DNA of 64,000 bases, taken from Phymatolithon calcareum (lineage: Eukaryota; Rhodophyta; Florideophyceae; Hapalidiales). Shown in pieces: positions 50,283 through 62,069 of the stretch (within the stretch, counting starts at the first letter, position 1; the number at the start of each line of letters is the position of its first letter). Under the pieces are notes generated by a model, which saw only the letters and a list, made by a program, of their open reading frames with translations, did not search any database and was not told the origin of the DNA. The position numbers and the translations under genes are program-made. Location: the NCBI GenBank assembly GCA_977006965.1, contig OZ345374.1:620001-684000 (forward strand), read 5' to 3'.

Positions 50283-50405
50283 TTTGACAACTTTATTTCT
50301 AAAAGCCCCATCGTCATACAACTATGCCGGCAAGGTTTACACAGGTGAAAGGATGGCTCTTCTCTAATGCTTGATATTCTATCTGAAGACCTAGCATGTC
50401 CTCGA
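50283..50405 (-). mobile_element. LINE A-type 3' UTR fragment, minus strand
   Basis: On the minus strand it ends in the 27-nt motif (50331-50305) whose central part is CATAGTTGTATG, where the short stem is perfectly paired, followed by GGGGCTTTTAGAAATAAAG. Similarity to LINE A continues up to the CCTAGCATGT string, which LINE A has at ~10889-10898. It abuts an oppositely oriented LINE fragment. Confidence 0.55.
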
Positions 50406-50745
50406 CAATACATTTTACTCGCAGACTAGCAGGGTACGACCTCGAAGGAGAAATAAGACTGGAAGCAGAAAAGGCGCTAGACAAGCTCTTACTATTTAGC
50501 AAAACACTCATAGAACGCATGGAGAACGAAGAAGGCCTGTATTGATTCGCAGAAGGCATGGAAAATAGCGGCGGAGTCCAAGCACCAACAACCCATAGAG
50601 GACTGAGATAAGATTACCTTGAATCCTGAGTTTTCCCGTCCGCCATTCGGGTGGACGTTTCGTGAGCTGCACAAAGGCAGGTAGCATCATAGGAACCTTG
50701 TCCATATCTTCGGAAGTCTGTGGGGCTTTTTTAAAAATAAACTTG
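50406..50745 (+). mobile_element. LINE A-type ORF2 C-terminus and 3' UTR, plus strand
   Basis: The plus strand reads YDLEGEIRLEAEKALDKLLL then FSKTLIERMENEEGLY and a stop at about 50544, homologous to the LINE A ending (TEKALDDLLLFSKSII..MQHEKDLY). It continues into a 3' UTR ending GTCTGTGGGGCTTTTTTAAA. It is heavily 5'-truncated. Confidence 0.65.
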
Positions 50746-50800
50746 AAAAAAATACATTTTACTGTCGCACGGATTGCTCTGTATATTATAATGAATGAGT

Positions 50801-50836
50801 AGTATTTCTGGCAAGTGGCCCCTTGCCAGAAATACT
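50801..50836. repeat. Perfect 15-bp inverted repeat
   Basis: AGTATTTCTGGCAAG (50801-50815) and CTTGCCAGAAATACT (50822-50836) are exact complements around a 6-nt loop TGGCCC. No neighbouring feature explains it. Confidence 0.8.
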
Positions 50837-51453
50837 GGTGCTGATTTAGCGAACGTTCCCCACTTTTTCGGTCCATGTAGAGATTTTCTCCTATTTTTAT
50901 TGAATGGTGAGGACAATGCAATAGCAATAACAGTAACAGCGACTTCTTTGCAATAAGAATTCAAATAGAAGATGACCGGCAAGATGACGACACTATCGAA
51001 AATCTGCTTCACATTCAGGATACACGTCTGCGAACACCAGTCAATCTCTTTGCAAAACGTATTGCAATAAGGTCAGACTTTTACAATAGCGCTCCAATAG
51101 AAATATACCGCAATGTATTGGCAAAGCCATATATTAGATGCCAGACCTGGTTGGAACTACGAATTATTGTGCATTGTAAGTCCATAACGTAAGGTCGACG
51201 AGTCGGTTGTTGTCTAAATCAAAGCTCCGTTTGGACAACGGAACAGTGCCACATCGGTGTTTACTTGGCAGAAATAACGCCCCGTCGTACGCTAAGTAGA
51301 AGATAAATCGGCAATAAAGAACTGCCTTACAAGCCCCATCAACGGGGATAAAGCAGTTTACATACATACATCAGTGTTAGGGAAGTGATTTCGAGTCCAC
51401 GTAAATGCATCGCTAGCGTTGCGATAGAGACTTGCACGACAGGGCGATTATGT
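50837..51453. other. Unassigned sequence upstream of the second gypsy element
   Basis: AT-rich, no ORF with family resemblance, no repeat that I could match elsewhere in the window. Confidence 0.3.
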
Positions 51454-51723
51454 TGTAGAGGCGGCTAAGCCTTTCCTTCACCAAACACAAGTCCTGCGAC
51501 TGGATCACGGCCTTTCGGTTGGGAATCCTATCGCCCTTGCCAGCACTCACCGCTAGGCATACGTGTAGACAATATGACAGATATAGACTAGTTTGTACTT
51601 TAATCGCAACCACGACTAAAGCGAAGAGCTAAGAGACCTCGGAGGAAGAGCTCTTCTACCCTTTCCATTTCTATTCTCACTCTGTTGTCATCTTGACCTT
51701 TCGCTACACCTCCGGTTGTTACA
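51454..51723 (+). repeat. 5' LTR of the second gypsy element
   Basis: 270 bp, begins TGTAGAGGCGG and ends GGTTGTTACA. Confidence 0.75.
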
Positions 51724-51964
51724 GATATATCTCTTACCTGCAGGGGAAGAGACCACGAAGAACAAGACGTTTTCCACACACCGTCGTCAAGACGTACGAT
51801 GGACGATGCCGGTGATGGTAAAGCAGAAGACGTCGGCGGACTCACCGATACTGGTAGCTCTCGTCACCCTCGTGAAAGTCAGATCTCGTAGATTTCGTTT
51901 CGGTCTACGCTGGGATCAGGTTCAGCGAAGACTAATGCAAATAGAACTCGGAATGCATCGATAC

Positions 51965-54900
51965 TGAGTGCAATTTCACACCCCATACTCGAATCCTTAC
52001 ACCCGAAAGTGGTGATCGAATTCCTGGACAAAAGGGAAGACTACGAGGATCGAATTCATGCATTGCAAGACAGCAGTTCAGCGGTTTTGCATATGGCTAG
52101 TTGGAAGGAGTCTGTCCGAAAGTCTTTGCTGAAAACTCTATTCATTTTGAGAAATTTCTCGTTTATTGCACCAGGTTTCCAGTACAAAGACCTAACATCA
52201 GAGCACATCAAAGAGGCTATAATGCAAATCACAGAAGGAGCTAGGAACCAACCGTTCGATGTGAAGAATCTGGATGCAGCCATGAACAAACTCAAGACTG
52301 ATATGAGCATCGTCGATCCGGCAGCCCGTATGGTCATGTTAAATGCAAAAATTTAATCAGTTACTCTCAGAGGTGGGTATGGAATCTTACTTGGAAGACA
52401 AGCCCAAGAGCTCGATTAAGTATATCACGGACGCACTCTATCCACTCCAGTTGCGAGCCAAAGTGCGCCGGGACATTGACAAGAATGACTCACTATCGAA
52501 GCATTTTCTCGAGTTTGTCAACCATATTCAAGTCAAAGCAACACAGGTTGATGCGGCTGCTGCATGTGATAGGGCACTAGTAGATGAAAGAAGAACCCCG
52601 AAACAAAATTCGAACCCAAGGAGCCAGATCACTAAGAGTAATGAGAACACCCAACGCAATGGGCAAGGGAAGAAGAAAGATCCTCTTTGCATTTACGAGA
52701 AGTGTATTCCTAAGAAGAAACGTCACTGGCTCAAAGACTGTGAGGATTTTCCAGACAAGGATAAGCCAGAGGTTCTTAAAAAGTAGAAGGAATCTCAACG
52801 GGGAAAAAAGGCTGAGGAAAAAAAGGATGAAAACGTGAAAAGGTGCTTCCTGATAATCCCTTAGTCCGTAATATCACATCGGACTCACCGTCGGTACTCC
52901 CAATGAAGAAATATGTTGAACTGGATGAACGGAAAGACGACACCAGATTCGTCGCTATTCTCGCCAACAAAGTTAAAGTCATCATTTGCGGTGATGGTGG
53001 GTCGATAATCAACCTATTAGCCCCCCACGCTCTCAAAAAAGTAATCGAAACCCACGCGAAAATCAAGGTTACCGAGTTACACGAGCCTATACAGTTTAAT
53101 GGGGCAGTGTTAGATGATGAAAACGGAAAAAGAGTCAAAATCGTTTGCGATCGCAAGGTCACTATCGACGACGTTCGCATTGATTGCGGCCACGGCACAT
53201 GGCTCTCACTATGCAATTCAGAGTGGATGGTCCCCACTCAACTATGCACAGAAGCACTTCTGGGCAGACCAGCACTTAACGCTTTGGGTTTAAATACCGC
53301 AGAAGTCATGCGTGCAACAGCAAACAATTATGACGGAGAAGTTGATTTCCGTGAGTTGCTACCGAATGTCGATTACGAAGACGGAACCGTGGCAAAAGTA
53401 ATGAGCGATGGCATATTTCACGATAATTGTGGAGTTTAGGAAGGTGATCCCAACATCCCTTATCTTGAAATTGGAATCGATGACCCAAATGAAAAAATCG
53501 AAACATCTTCGCAGTCGCATCCAAGAGGCTAAAGACAACGGCCTAACAGAACCCGGCGCGAAACGTCTAGAAAAGGTGCTGCACGAGTACGATGATATTC
53601 TCCGCATACGTGTGGGTAATGATCCACCGGCAGATGTCACACCAATGAAAGTGGAGCTCAAGCCGAACGCCAAGCCGATAATGGCAAAGGTACGCAGATA
53701 CACCCCGGCGCAAAGAGTATTCATCGAAACAAGCGTACGGCAACACGTCAAGTTCGGGTTCCTGAAGCCCAAGAAGAATGAAAAATGGGCAACTGCGCTG
53801 GTACTTGTGGCAAGAGACGGCCCGGTACCATTCCGCAGGACATTCGATCTTCGACCGGTCAACTCGGAGACTATACCCGTGGCTTGGCCAATGCCAAATA
53901 TCGACGCCGAGATGATGGACCTCAAGGGCAGTCGCTGTTTCGCAAAGATTGACTTCGTCAGTGGCTACTGGCAATTGCCACTCGCGGAAGAAAGCCAAGA
54001 GGCGCACGGTATTATTACGCATTCAAGGAGGAAAGAACGGCGCCATCTACTTCTAACAATCTGTAGAGCCGCTTTTCTCAGACAACTGAGATGTGCTGAA
54101 AGCATGGCTAGATGATTTTCTTCTTCACGAAAAAAGCTAGAAGGAGCTCTTGGACAGATTGGAAACATTTTTAAGCATTTGCCGCAAGAAGAGACTCAAA
54201 ATATCCATCAAGAAGTCAACCTTTTTTGCCAGAGAGGTGAAGTAGTGTGGCCGCATTTTGGGCGAAGACGGTATGCGATTCGATCCAAGAAGCGCCGAAG
54301 GACTTACTACTTTGACTGCCCCAGTGACGGCCGCAGAGCTGTCGCAGTTCGTAAATTGCTTGCAGTGGATGGCACAGAGCATCCCTTAGTTTTCCGAAAC
54401 CGTGCAACGGCTGCGAGATCTTGTCGAAAAAGCCTACAAGTCTTCAGGGAAGAGAACGACGAAAAGCATTAAAAGCACGCTCTTGTCAAAACTTGGCTGG
54501 AGTGAAATGCATGATGATACATTCGGCAAGCTGAAGAGAGCATTGACAGATACAATCAAATTGACATACCCCGACAACAGAAAATCTATTTGAATCCACA
54601 CAGATGCATCTGATTGGTTTTGGGCAAGTGTTGTTACAGAGTGCGAACCCAGGGAGCTGAAGAAACCCAAGTGGGATAAAGTACACGAAACATTGGCCTT
54701 GCTTGGCTCAAAGTTTGTTAATGCGCAACCTCGTTGGTCAACGTACGAAAAGGAGGAGTTTGCTATTTTCGAAACGTTCCGGAAAATGGACTACCTTCTC
54801 ATAGCAGCGAACGACGTGCATATATATACGGATCACCGCAACTTGCTGTTCGCCATCAACGCCCGAGCACTGAATCCATCGGTACTGCAGCATGTTGCAT

Positions 54901-56608
54901 TCAAAGTTCAAAGATGGGCACTTTATTTGTCCCAGTACCAATACAACATCGAACATGTACCAGTTGAAGCGAACGACTTCGCGGACATGCTAACGAGATG
55001 GTGCAAAGGTTATAGATTACACAGTAAGGTGTGTCGAATCTCCCTCACCCAATACGATATTGTCCCCAGCACAGCTGATGCGGACTTCATCTGGCTTGAG
55101 CACTTTGAACTCATAACACTGCAACAGAAGAACGTCGAAGAAGCGCCCGAAAACGCTCTTCGTAAGGATGGTATCATCTTAATTAACGATGCCCTCTGGA
55201 TTCCGCCCGGGGCAACAGAAGTGCAATAATCGCTCATCTTAATAGCGCACACGTTCGCAGCTGGTCACCAAGCCTACGATTCGACACTTGGAATACTGAA
55301 ATCAAAGTTATGGTGGCGCAACATGGCAGCGGATACCAAGATGTTCATTCAAGCATGCATCCATTGTATTTCATCGCGAAGTGGGGAACGAATCCCTCGA
55401 CCGTACCTTAACACTCTCCACGCGACCAAACCCAACGATCTGGTGCACTTCGACTCTCTCTACATGGGCCCTGGCGCAAGCCCTCTCAAATATGTTCTCG
55501 TGATCAGAGATGATTTATCTTCGTACCTTTGGTTATGTCCAGTAGGCACAGCCAATGCAGAAAACGCATCACGCGAGCTATAGAGGTTGATAAACGTATT
55601 CACTATCGTGCGTATTTGGGGAAGCGATCAAGATACCCACTTCAAGAACCAGGTAATGGAAGATCTATCCAAAACATTCCAGATACGGCACCATTTTGTC
55701 GCAGCTTACTCGCCATGGGCAAATGGAACTGTCGAGCGCTGCATGCGTGAGGTATTGCACGCCTGTGAAGTTCTACTAAGCGAATTTAAGCAGGGCCCAC
55801 ATGACTGGCCAGACGTCCTACCGATTGTGCAGCGCGTTCTAAATGAGTCGCCACATAAGCGCCTTGGCAAGAACATCGACAGACATTTGCGTTGCCCACT
55901 CGAAGTCATAACGGGAATTCAGCCGAAGCGTGCGTTTTTGAGAACCGAGCTGGTGGCGACCGCGACTTCTGCAAAATCTATTGAGCACGCGAGCGCAATT
56001 CAACTCATGAACATCGAAAAGCTTCAAGCTACCATGGAACGCATGCAAAAAGAAGTTGCGGTCAAAGTGGACATCTCCCGTCGAAACTAAATTGCTTCCA
56101 CAACCGCCAGACCAAAATTTTGCAGCCTAATTTTGGGATCGGCGATTACGATCTTGTCCGCAGACCAAACGCGGGCAATCACAAGCTGGCATTCAGATGG
56201 ATTGGTCCACGTGCTATTGCTGAAGCTGTGGACGATGTTGTTTTCATTGAGAAGGATCTTATCTCTGAGAAGAAGGAGCAAGTGCACGCCACGCGAATGA
56301 CGATGTATAGGCATGACTTGATCGGAAAGAAGGCTTCCGATAAGCTCATGAAACACGCAATGCACACCAGCGCACGCTACGAGACAATCGACGAAATTGT
56401 GGACCTGAAAGTATTTGATAAGAAACTATGGGTAAGATTGAAATGGCTAGGCCTACCAGACGAGAAAGATTTCACCTGTCAAGAGCTCAGCATCATTCAC
56501 AAGGACGTCCCGGAAATGCTCCAACAGTTCCACAACTCTTCAACCAAGAAGACTTTGGTGAAGAAAGCCAGAGCCTTCTTATCTTCAATGATGCCCGAGT
56601 CGTCATGA
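51965..56608 (+). pseudogene. Gag-pol pseudogene of the second gypsy element
   Basis: Pieces in order: gag at 51965-52355 and, after a frameshift, 52343-52786, with a knuckle CIYEKCIPKKKRHWLKDC (CX4CX6HX4C); protease-like region 52843-53439, where the DSG site appears as ICGDGGS; RT 53440-54120 with DLRPVNSETIPV and VSGYWQLPL, followed by a frameshift before a WLDDF-type active site near 54105; RNase H 54600-55000 (FEAL-type EKEEFAIFETF, YTDHRNLLFAINA, FADMLTRW); integrase 55323-56090 (ACIHCISSRSGE, VHFDSLYMGPGA, GSDQDTHFKNQVM, HHFVAAYSPWANGTVERC), with an internal stop near 55581; C-terminal chromodomain-like region 56120-56608 (RLKWLGLPDEKD). The reading frame is broken at least six times. 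Nothing functional is expected. Confidence 0.75.
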
Positions 56609-56614
56609 GGGCAG

Positions 56615-56897
56615 CGTAGAGGCGGCTAAGCCGTTCCTTCACCAAAACAAGTCCTGCTTACAGCAGGTAGTCCTGCGATTGGATCAAGGCCTTTCGGTTG
56701 GGAATCCTATCGCCCTTGCCAGCACTCACCGCTAGGCATACGTGTAGACAATATGATAGACATAGACTATTGTACTTTAATCGCAACCACGACTAAAGCG
56801 AAGAGCTAAGAGACCTCGGAGGAAGAGCTCTTCAATTTCCATTTCTTTTCTCACTCTGTTGTCATCTTGACCTTTCGCGACACCTCCGGTTGTTACA
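56615..56897 (+). repeat. 3' LTR of the second gypsy element
   Basis: 283 bp, starting CGTAGAGGCGG (first base changed from T) and ending GGTTGTTACA. It is longer than the 5' LTR chiefly because of a small duplication containing CCTGCTTACAGCAGG. Confidence 0.75.
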
Positions 56898-56990
56898 ATT
56901 TTAAGGACCAGTCTAGTTCTATCTACAGAATTTTTGAAGAGATCATTGATCTCATCTTGTTCTCTGAGACATGGGCGACAACTATCCACG

Positions 56991-57386
56991 ATGAGTACGC
57001 CAGATCTCAAAAAATTGAACCCCAAGTACATTGTCCAGGCACTCATTACGAACCTCGGGAACGAGACACGCTTCTCTCTCGACAAAATCAGCAATCTTCG
57101 AATCGAAAAAGTGTACGTCAAGTATCAGTGCCCGAAGCTAGAGTGCCCGATTGCAGTTGCGTCCTTTTTGGAAAATAGCGGATTCAAGAATCCCTATGTA
57201 CATCTGAAGAGCTGCTTCGCAGAGGATCAAGATGCGAAGAAAACAAGACGAAACACTCCTGGGCCTCTATGATGATGCCAGACTTGAAATGCAACGGAAC
57301 GGTTGAACCATCCGTTCTTACTTCGCATCTCGATCTCTGTCTGAATACGACAACTGTTTATCCGTACATTTGCTAGATAGTGATGA
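56991..57386 (+). pseudogene. Small Cys/His-motif ORF, frameshifted
   Basis: From ATG 56991 the frame encodes about 93 residues to the stop at 57272, with YQCPKLECPI...YVHLKSCF, a C-X4-C...H-X3-C pattern that could bind zinc. From ATG 57275, in another frame, a second similar piece reads LKCNGTVEPSVLTSHLDLC. Both end in H-L-x-x-C, suggesting two repeats of one small zinc-binding module now out of frame. I do not recognise the family; BED-like or transposase-associated fingers are possible. It starts 93 bp after the gypsy LTR. Confidence 0.35.
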
Positions 57387-57561
57387 AACACGTTACAATG
57401 TCGAATGTGGGAAACACTTGTTAGGTTTTTCGTCTTCTAATAATTGATTGCTTGGTTGATTTTGCAAGGTCCGGTATTACACTTCATATTGCTGAGCTCT
57501 CGTGGATTGCAATCTTATTGCAGGCTGAGGCGATGAACCACAATTATTGCATATTGCGCTT

Positions 57562-58402
57562 CTTTCTTTCTTTAATGCAGAATGCGTTAATTTGAATTAA
57601 AACGACTGAACTTACCCTAGAGCAAGTTCTCATTGTTCAAATATTGGAGTATCTCTACGGTTCTCTCCCTGCACAGATCTTCTACCGTTTTGTCTCGCAC
57701 TCTTCCGATGAATTGTCGTCGAGAGGCAGTCCTCCGAGAACAGTGTAGGATGAGATGCTCCACTGTCTCCTTGACGCCATACGGGCACATTTTGCACACT
57801 GGGTCGTAGAGAAGCGGTTCTTCCTCGCTGTGTCCATAGTGAAGCTTGCCACAATAGGGCTGTCACTATGACCTGGCGCAGTACCACCTCTGCGCGTCTC
57901 TGCTAGATGTGCAGATCTTCCGGAAGCGTAGGAAGGGTCACTGGTGTGCTTCTACAGGGCGATTTGATGATGGATCGTGCCGCTTCCAAAGTGAGAGGTA
58001 TCGCTTGGTGTAGCGCCAGACTCGATTCCGAGATTCCCCGCCGCGCAAATTCATCAGCAGCCTCATTCTTCGCGACACCGCAGTGACTCGGTATCCAAAC
58101 GCACTTTATCTGAACCTCGCGTGAAAATAACCGTTCCATAAGGTTCCATAGATTCCGGACCATATCACCAAACATCCGCGGTTGCCCGTTGAGCGCGTCT
58201 ATACAGCTACGGCTGCCAGTGAAGCATCTGATAGTGCTGCCGCGGGAAAGTTGTAGGGTTGACGTTGCTTGGAAGGTATGAACGGCGGCAAATGCCTCCG
58301 CGTCAAATGAAAACACGACAGCCCCAGTGGCCAGCGATTCTTCCAAAACAGTTACTTCGCCGCGCAAAATCAGAATCCCAGCTCCGCCGACCTGGAATGG
58401 TA
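57562..58402 (-). mobile_element. LINE C 3' end: RNase H and terminal zinc motif
   Basis: The minus strand encodes an RNase H domain (VGGAGILILRGEVTVLEES, FSFDAEAFAAVHTF, FTGSRSCIDALNG, IKCVWIPSHCGVAKNEAADE), ending about 57903. After a frame change comes a terminal CKMCPYGVKETVEHLILHCS (CX2CX7HX4C), typical of LINEs with RNase H, with a stop near 57617. The first Asp/Glu residues of a complete RNase H are missing, so the copy starts inside the domain. The 3' end reads CTGCATTAAAGAAAGAAAG. It joins a different coding sequence at about 58402. Confidence 0.65.
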
Positions 58403-59972
58403 TGGTACGATACATGTCGAGAGTGTCACCATCCTCGTCGCACACGATAACGCGTTGTTTCGAGTCGGTCGGGGTTGTTGAGTAGGCATGCTCGTCTCCG
58501 TCGTCGTAGGCCAAGAGAACATCCGGGGGCCTGCCGTGTCGAGACTCAAAACGTTTCGCTGCTTCGTGGTTCTGGTAGTGAGAGGGGCTTAATTTGCTCA
58601 ACGTCGCAGTATACCAGCCTTCATCCCATTTCACGGAGACTCGTTCTCCATGATTCAGGAATATTGCGCTTCAACCAGCAATCCGCAGCAACCATATTGT
58701 TTAGAGCCCTGTAGACAGCGGATCGGAACCCCGTATGATTTTTCCGCACAGTCCAACCCACCGTCCCTGTCATTATCATTTCAGTCACCGCCACTTCGAC
58801 ATACATGCATGCTTCTACATTCACTAGGGCACCCGCACTGCCCGGCTTAGGGACTTGTTGAACATTCTCCGGGACTTTCAGCACTATGATGTTTCCAAAC
58901 GTATCCCGCATACATCCGGTATTGAAGAAACAAACGGCGGGATATTGGAGTCAATTTTCAAGGCTTTCAGCCTGTGACATGCATTAGAATCTTCAAGTCG
59001 CTTATTTTGCCAAAGCGGGAGTATGCACTCCACGTCACGCCTCTGACAAAGCGATTACAATCAGCAATCGAATCTGCAGAAGGTTTATTCTTCAAGTATG
59101 TTTTTGGGACATATGCCCAGCACCGCCATGGAAGAATGCGAGTTCTGTGCCGACTAGAACCACCTGCCATGAGGAGAAGACACCAAGCAGAAAGGTTCTC
59201 TGCGAGTCTAGTGAGGCAGAAGAAGCGCCTCGACGAAGCAGATGAGTATTCTGGGAGAGATGAAGACATTAAGGAGGCAACCAAGGACATAGAGTGCCTC
59301 AAGAAATATGAAGATCGGCAGCAAGCTCTCGATAAAGCCAAGGAGGGCTCAGTCTCAAAGAAAGGGCGACGAAAAGAAATAATTGAGTTATGGGCAGAGG
59401 AAGAAGAGGGAGAATCGCTCGAGATACCAACTGATTCGAACAATCTACCGATGGTTCTCCGCGTAAGAGAAAGGTCTACACGGTTGCGATGCCTACGGCT
59501 GATATTCAATAGAGCACCTCTTTGGAGAAAACCAGTACTTGGTGCATACTTTGGTGTCACAGCCGTGATTGAGCTGGTCGCGCTCCAACGCATTCTATCT
59601 TCATCCAAGATTAGTCCTGAAATTGAATATGAATGTAAGCGACTCACTGGAGCACTTGTTGGGAGAGAAATACGAATCAAGGATATACTGAATAGTCAAA
59701 CTACGTGAGCTTAGAAAATCGTGCGAAAGCGGCCCTGTTACTCTTCAAGAGAGGCCTTGGGAGCTTTTAAAATAAATCAACACATATCCCCCGGTATTGA
59801 AGTCCACATTGCACTGACAGGTCGTCCACCGCGACGTAGTGCCGCGTCCCAAGATCTGAAACGTTCCCGCAGCTCCGTCTGTCCCGGGGCTGTGCTTGCT
59901 TAGTTTTCCAGTTACCTTCAAAAACATCTGTAAAATTGAAAACTCTAACTTTAAAGGGAATATATCAATCAC
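58403..59972 (-). pseudogene. Broken gene with a Tudor-like motif, split by a LINE B insertion
   Basis: With the LINE B insert (58928-59790) removed, the minus strand keeps one frame across the junction (CNVDFNT joined to GCMRDTFGNIIVLKVPEN). After a frameshift near 58630 it reads NHGERVSVKWDEGWYTATLS and later LLAYDDGDEHAYS. The pair G.RV.V.WDEGWYTATL and YDDGDEHAY resembles Tudor/SGF29-type methyl-lysine-reader folds. The 3' side is lost at the junction with LINE C (about 58402). The start is uncertain (an ATG lies at 59972). It could be a host chromatin-type gene or part of an unfamiliar transposon; I cannot decide. Confidence 0.4.
58928..59790 (+). mobile_element. 5'-truncated LINE B copy with 12-bp TSD
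   Basis: Flanked by CCGGTATTGAAG at 58916-58927 and 59791-59802. It encodes the LINE C-terminal domain in one open frame to the stop at 59706-59708 (RIFKSLILPKREYALHVTPL, VLCRLEPPAMRRRHQAERF, IEYECKRLTGALVGREIRI), with an acidic helix of Glu/Lys repeats in the middle, then the tail GGAGCTTTTAAAATAAATCA. This is the best-preserved copy of that domain in the window. Confidence 0.8.
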
Positions 59973-60143
59973 TGTACTGTACAGAATAGAGCTATCTCAC
60001 TAATGCAGCTACCCACATTAAATATACAGGAGTTGGTTTACGAAACGTGTGGCTTAGCTCAATGCGGCATGGAGTAAAGTGCTGCGTGGCACCATGGCAC
60101 AAAGCAGAGAACTACGACTCACTGATGCAGAAAAAGCTTGCCA

Positions 60144-61912
60144 TTACTTGCAATTAACAAGATTGACCTTCAGTGCAAAATTTTCAGCAAGGTCCTGGGC
60201 AAGGTCCACCATTGTCAACGTGGGATTCCATGACCCGCCCTGAGGCCACAAACCGTCTCCTGTTACATAAACGTTCTTCGATACTTTCAGACGGTATTCA
60301 AGATCCACCGGTGCGTCCTCCTCCTTCCCAATATGCAGCGTGGAACTTTCATGCACGAGCGCATCCGCGCGCCGCTCCTCAGTAGACAGCCGTTTCTCGG
60401 TCCACGTCCCCTCGTTCGGACTGCCGTGCCAATACTGCGCCCCGTTTGGTGCCACTGCGTTTTCGAGCACTTCAAACGTGGCGTTATTCATCGCGTTCCA
60501 AGTTTCCAGATCGTTCTGATTCTCCTTCACCTGTAAGAATGAGTTGGTGGTTGGATTGGAATCACTCGGATTTCTCCGGAAGAAGTTATCCTTGTTGCGG
60601 TAGTCCAGCTCCCCCAATACCGCGCAGACAAACACGACGCAATCCTCGGAGGTTACAAGTTGTGCACACGACGCTGTGGTGAACATATCCGGCATGTCGC
60701 GCAGTGCGATCCCTGCATTCTTCTCGGCGTTCCTGTCACACAGTGCGCTCAGCTAGATGTGAAATTGCTGCGTGTAGTCCTTACCCTTACCACCGATATA
60801 GAAGGCACCCACCTCAAGATCTCGAAACTCATTGTTGGGGTCCAGATCACTATTTGGAATTCGTACGACAATGGAAGTAATCGTATGTGCGGAGAAGCGC
60901 TCACCGACAGAGGTAGCCTCCTTGAAGGAGTTCTGAACGAGTGTCATCGCAGGGAGGGTGCCCATGGCGAGGATTAGTTACGATTTTCCTATCGGCCACG
61001 GGTCGTCTGCAATGCTGTCGCGACTCCGTTCTGCTGAATGATTCTTTCCACGGTGCAGTTGGTGACAATATGCAGAGGTCTTCCCTTTCCATCATTGGCA
61101 AGTTCTCTTTGGACCGTGACGTGCTCTAAGATCGGGCCCGGGGTGGCGAACTTTTGGAAGTCTATCCCATTCACGTCAATCCCGCTCGACGCAAGCGGTG
61201 CAGCTTCCGCCGTGTAGACACCATTTGAGGGACAAATTGTTTTCAGTCGCTCTTGAACCGCGTGCTGCAATCGACCATACACGGGACGCTGCGAGCTGAG
61301 GACTTTCATGAGTGCAGGGTCCTTAGATTTGTCCACTTGATCTGCGGGCTGCACCTGAAGAAATTTCTCAGCGCTCTCGAAGTGCGCCTGAGCTGCGAGA
61401 ATAGTCTCGATCGGCCAACCTGTCACTTCCTCCTGCGTGGGACGAGGACACCATGTACTCCATAGGGTGGAGCGACCACCGAAGAAGGGACCTATCCCAT
61501 GCTGCCAGCGAATGAAACCGTGAGTACCCGCCGTGATGCCCGATAGCGTCCACGGGAAGGTTTCGGAGAGACCGCCTATAGTGTTGTCGAATGGGATGGG
61601 GAGATTCTGAAAGTGTTCCCGAAGGAAGAAGGGACCGCGCTCGATAACCAGAATGCGGGTGAAGGGATTGGTCTTCAGGACGGTGTCCAGAAAGGCGAGA
61701 CTGCAGAAACCGGTGCCGATGATGATGTAGTCAAAGTCGTCGCTTTCACGCTCGGCGTTCCAGTCCGTGTTTGACAGAAAGAAGACGTGATCCATGAAAT
61801 TTTGACTAGAGGGGGACTGCGGGCCCGGCGTCGGGTAGCCGTGGCCGAGGTTTGCAGGCGCGGCGAAGGCCATGGATACTGCAGAGTTGTGATCAGACAG
61901 GGGGCAGGTCAT
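60144..61912 (-). pseudogene. GMC-family oxidoreductase pseudogene
   Basis: The reconstructed order is that of a ~590-residue FAD-dependent GMC oxidoreductase. N-terminal FAD site: DYIIIGTGFCSLAFL with GTG at residues 66-68 counted from ATG 61912, and VIERG. Substrate domain: GIGPFFGGRSTLWSTW, PRPTQEEVTGWP. C-terminal domain: TSEDCVVFVCAVLGELD, HESSTLHIG (candidate catalytic His), VTGDGLWPQGGSWNPTLTMV, QDLAENF. Three lesions: a frameshift near 60990-60996, a TAA at 60980-60978 and a TAG at 60755-60753 (after QQFHI). An intron does not resolve them neatly. The family oxidises alcohol or sugar substrates; no substrate can be inferred. A fragment of the PSD-like gene lies 1.4 kb upstream on the same strand. 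Confidence 0.75.
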
Positions 61913-62069
61913 GGAACGATGAGAATGCGAGGTGCATCGGGGCTGATCAGGACTACAGGGTGTCTGTAACTGAGTGGTACAGTCGGTCGATCTCAAGCGA
62001 TGAGAATATATCTGTCGGCAGGTCCGCCGACAACCAGCTCATATTCGATATTGGCTGATACTGTCGTTC

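Larger units (their letters stand above)
51454..56897 (+). mobile_element. Second, decayed Ty3/gypsy element
   Basis: Bounded by near-identical LTRs (51454-51723 and 56615-56897), with gag, protease, RT, RNase H, integrase and chromodomain regions in order on the plus strand. Protein motifs parallel those of the array family (LRPVNSETIPVAWPMPNID, FAKIDFVSGYWQLPL, YTDHRNLLF, GPGASPLKYVLVIRDDLSSY), so the two belong to one lineage but are distinct families with unrelated LTRs. It has many frameshifts. No clear TSD is visible (GATTATGT on the left, ATTTTAAG on the right). Confidence 0.8.

Noticed and set aside
50283-50745. Twin-priming inversion of a single LINE A insertion
   Set aside because: Both oppositely oriented fragments carry their own 3' tail, whereas twin priming leaves only one 3' end; two separate insertions fit better.
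60753-60996. Introns explaining the GMC gene breaks
   Set aside because: The three lesions are a small frameshift and two point nonsense codons within otherwise continuous family-like sequence; there is no room for introns, and none are needed in the neighbouring genes.
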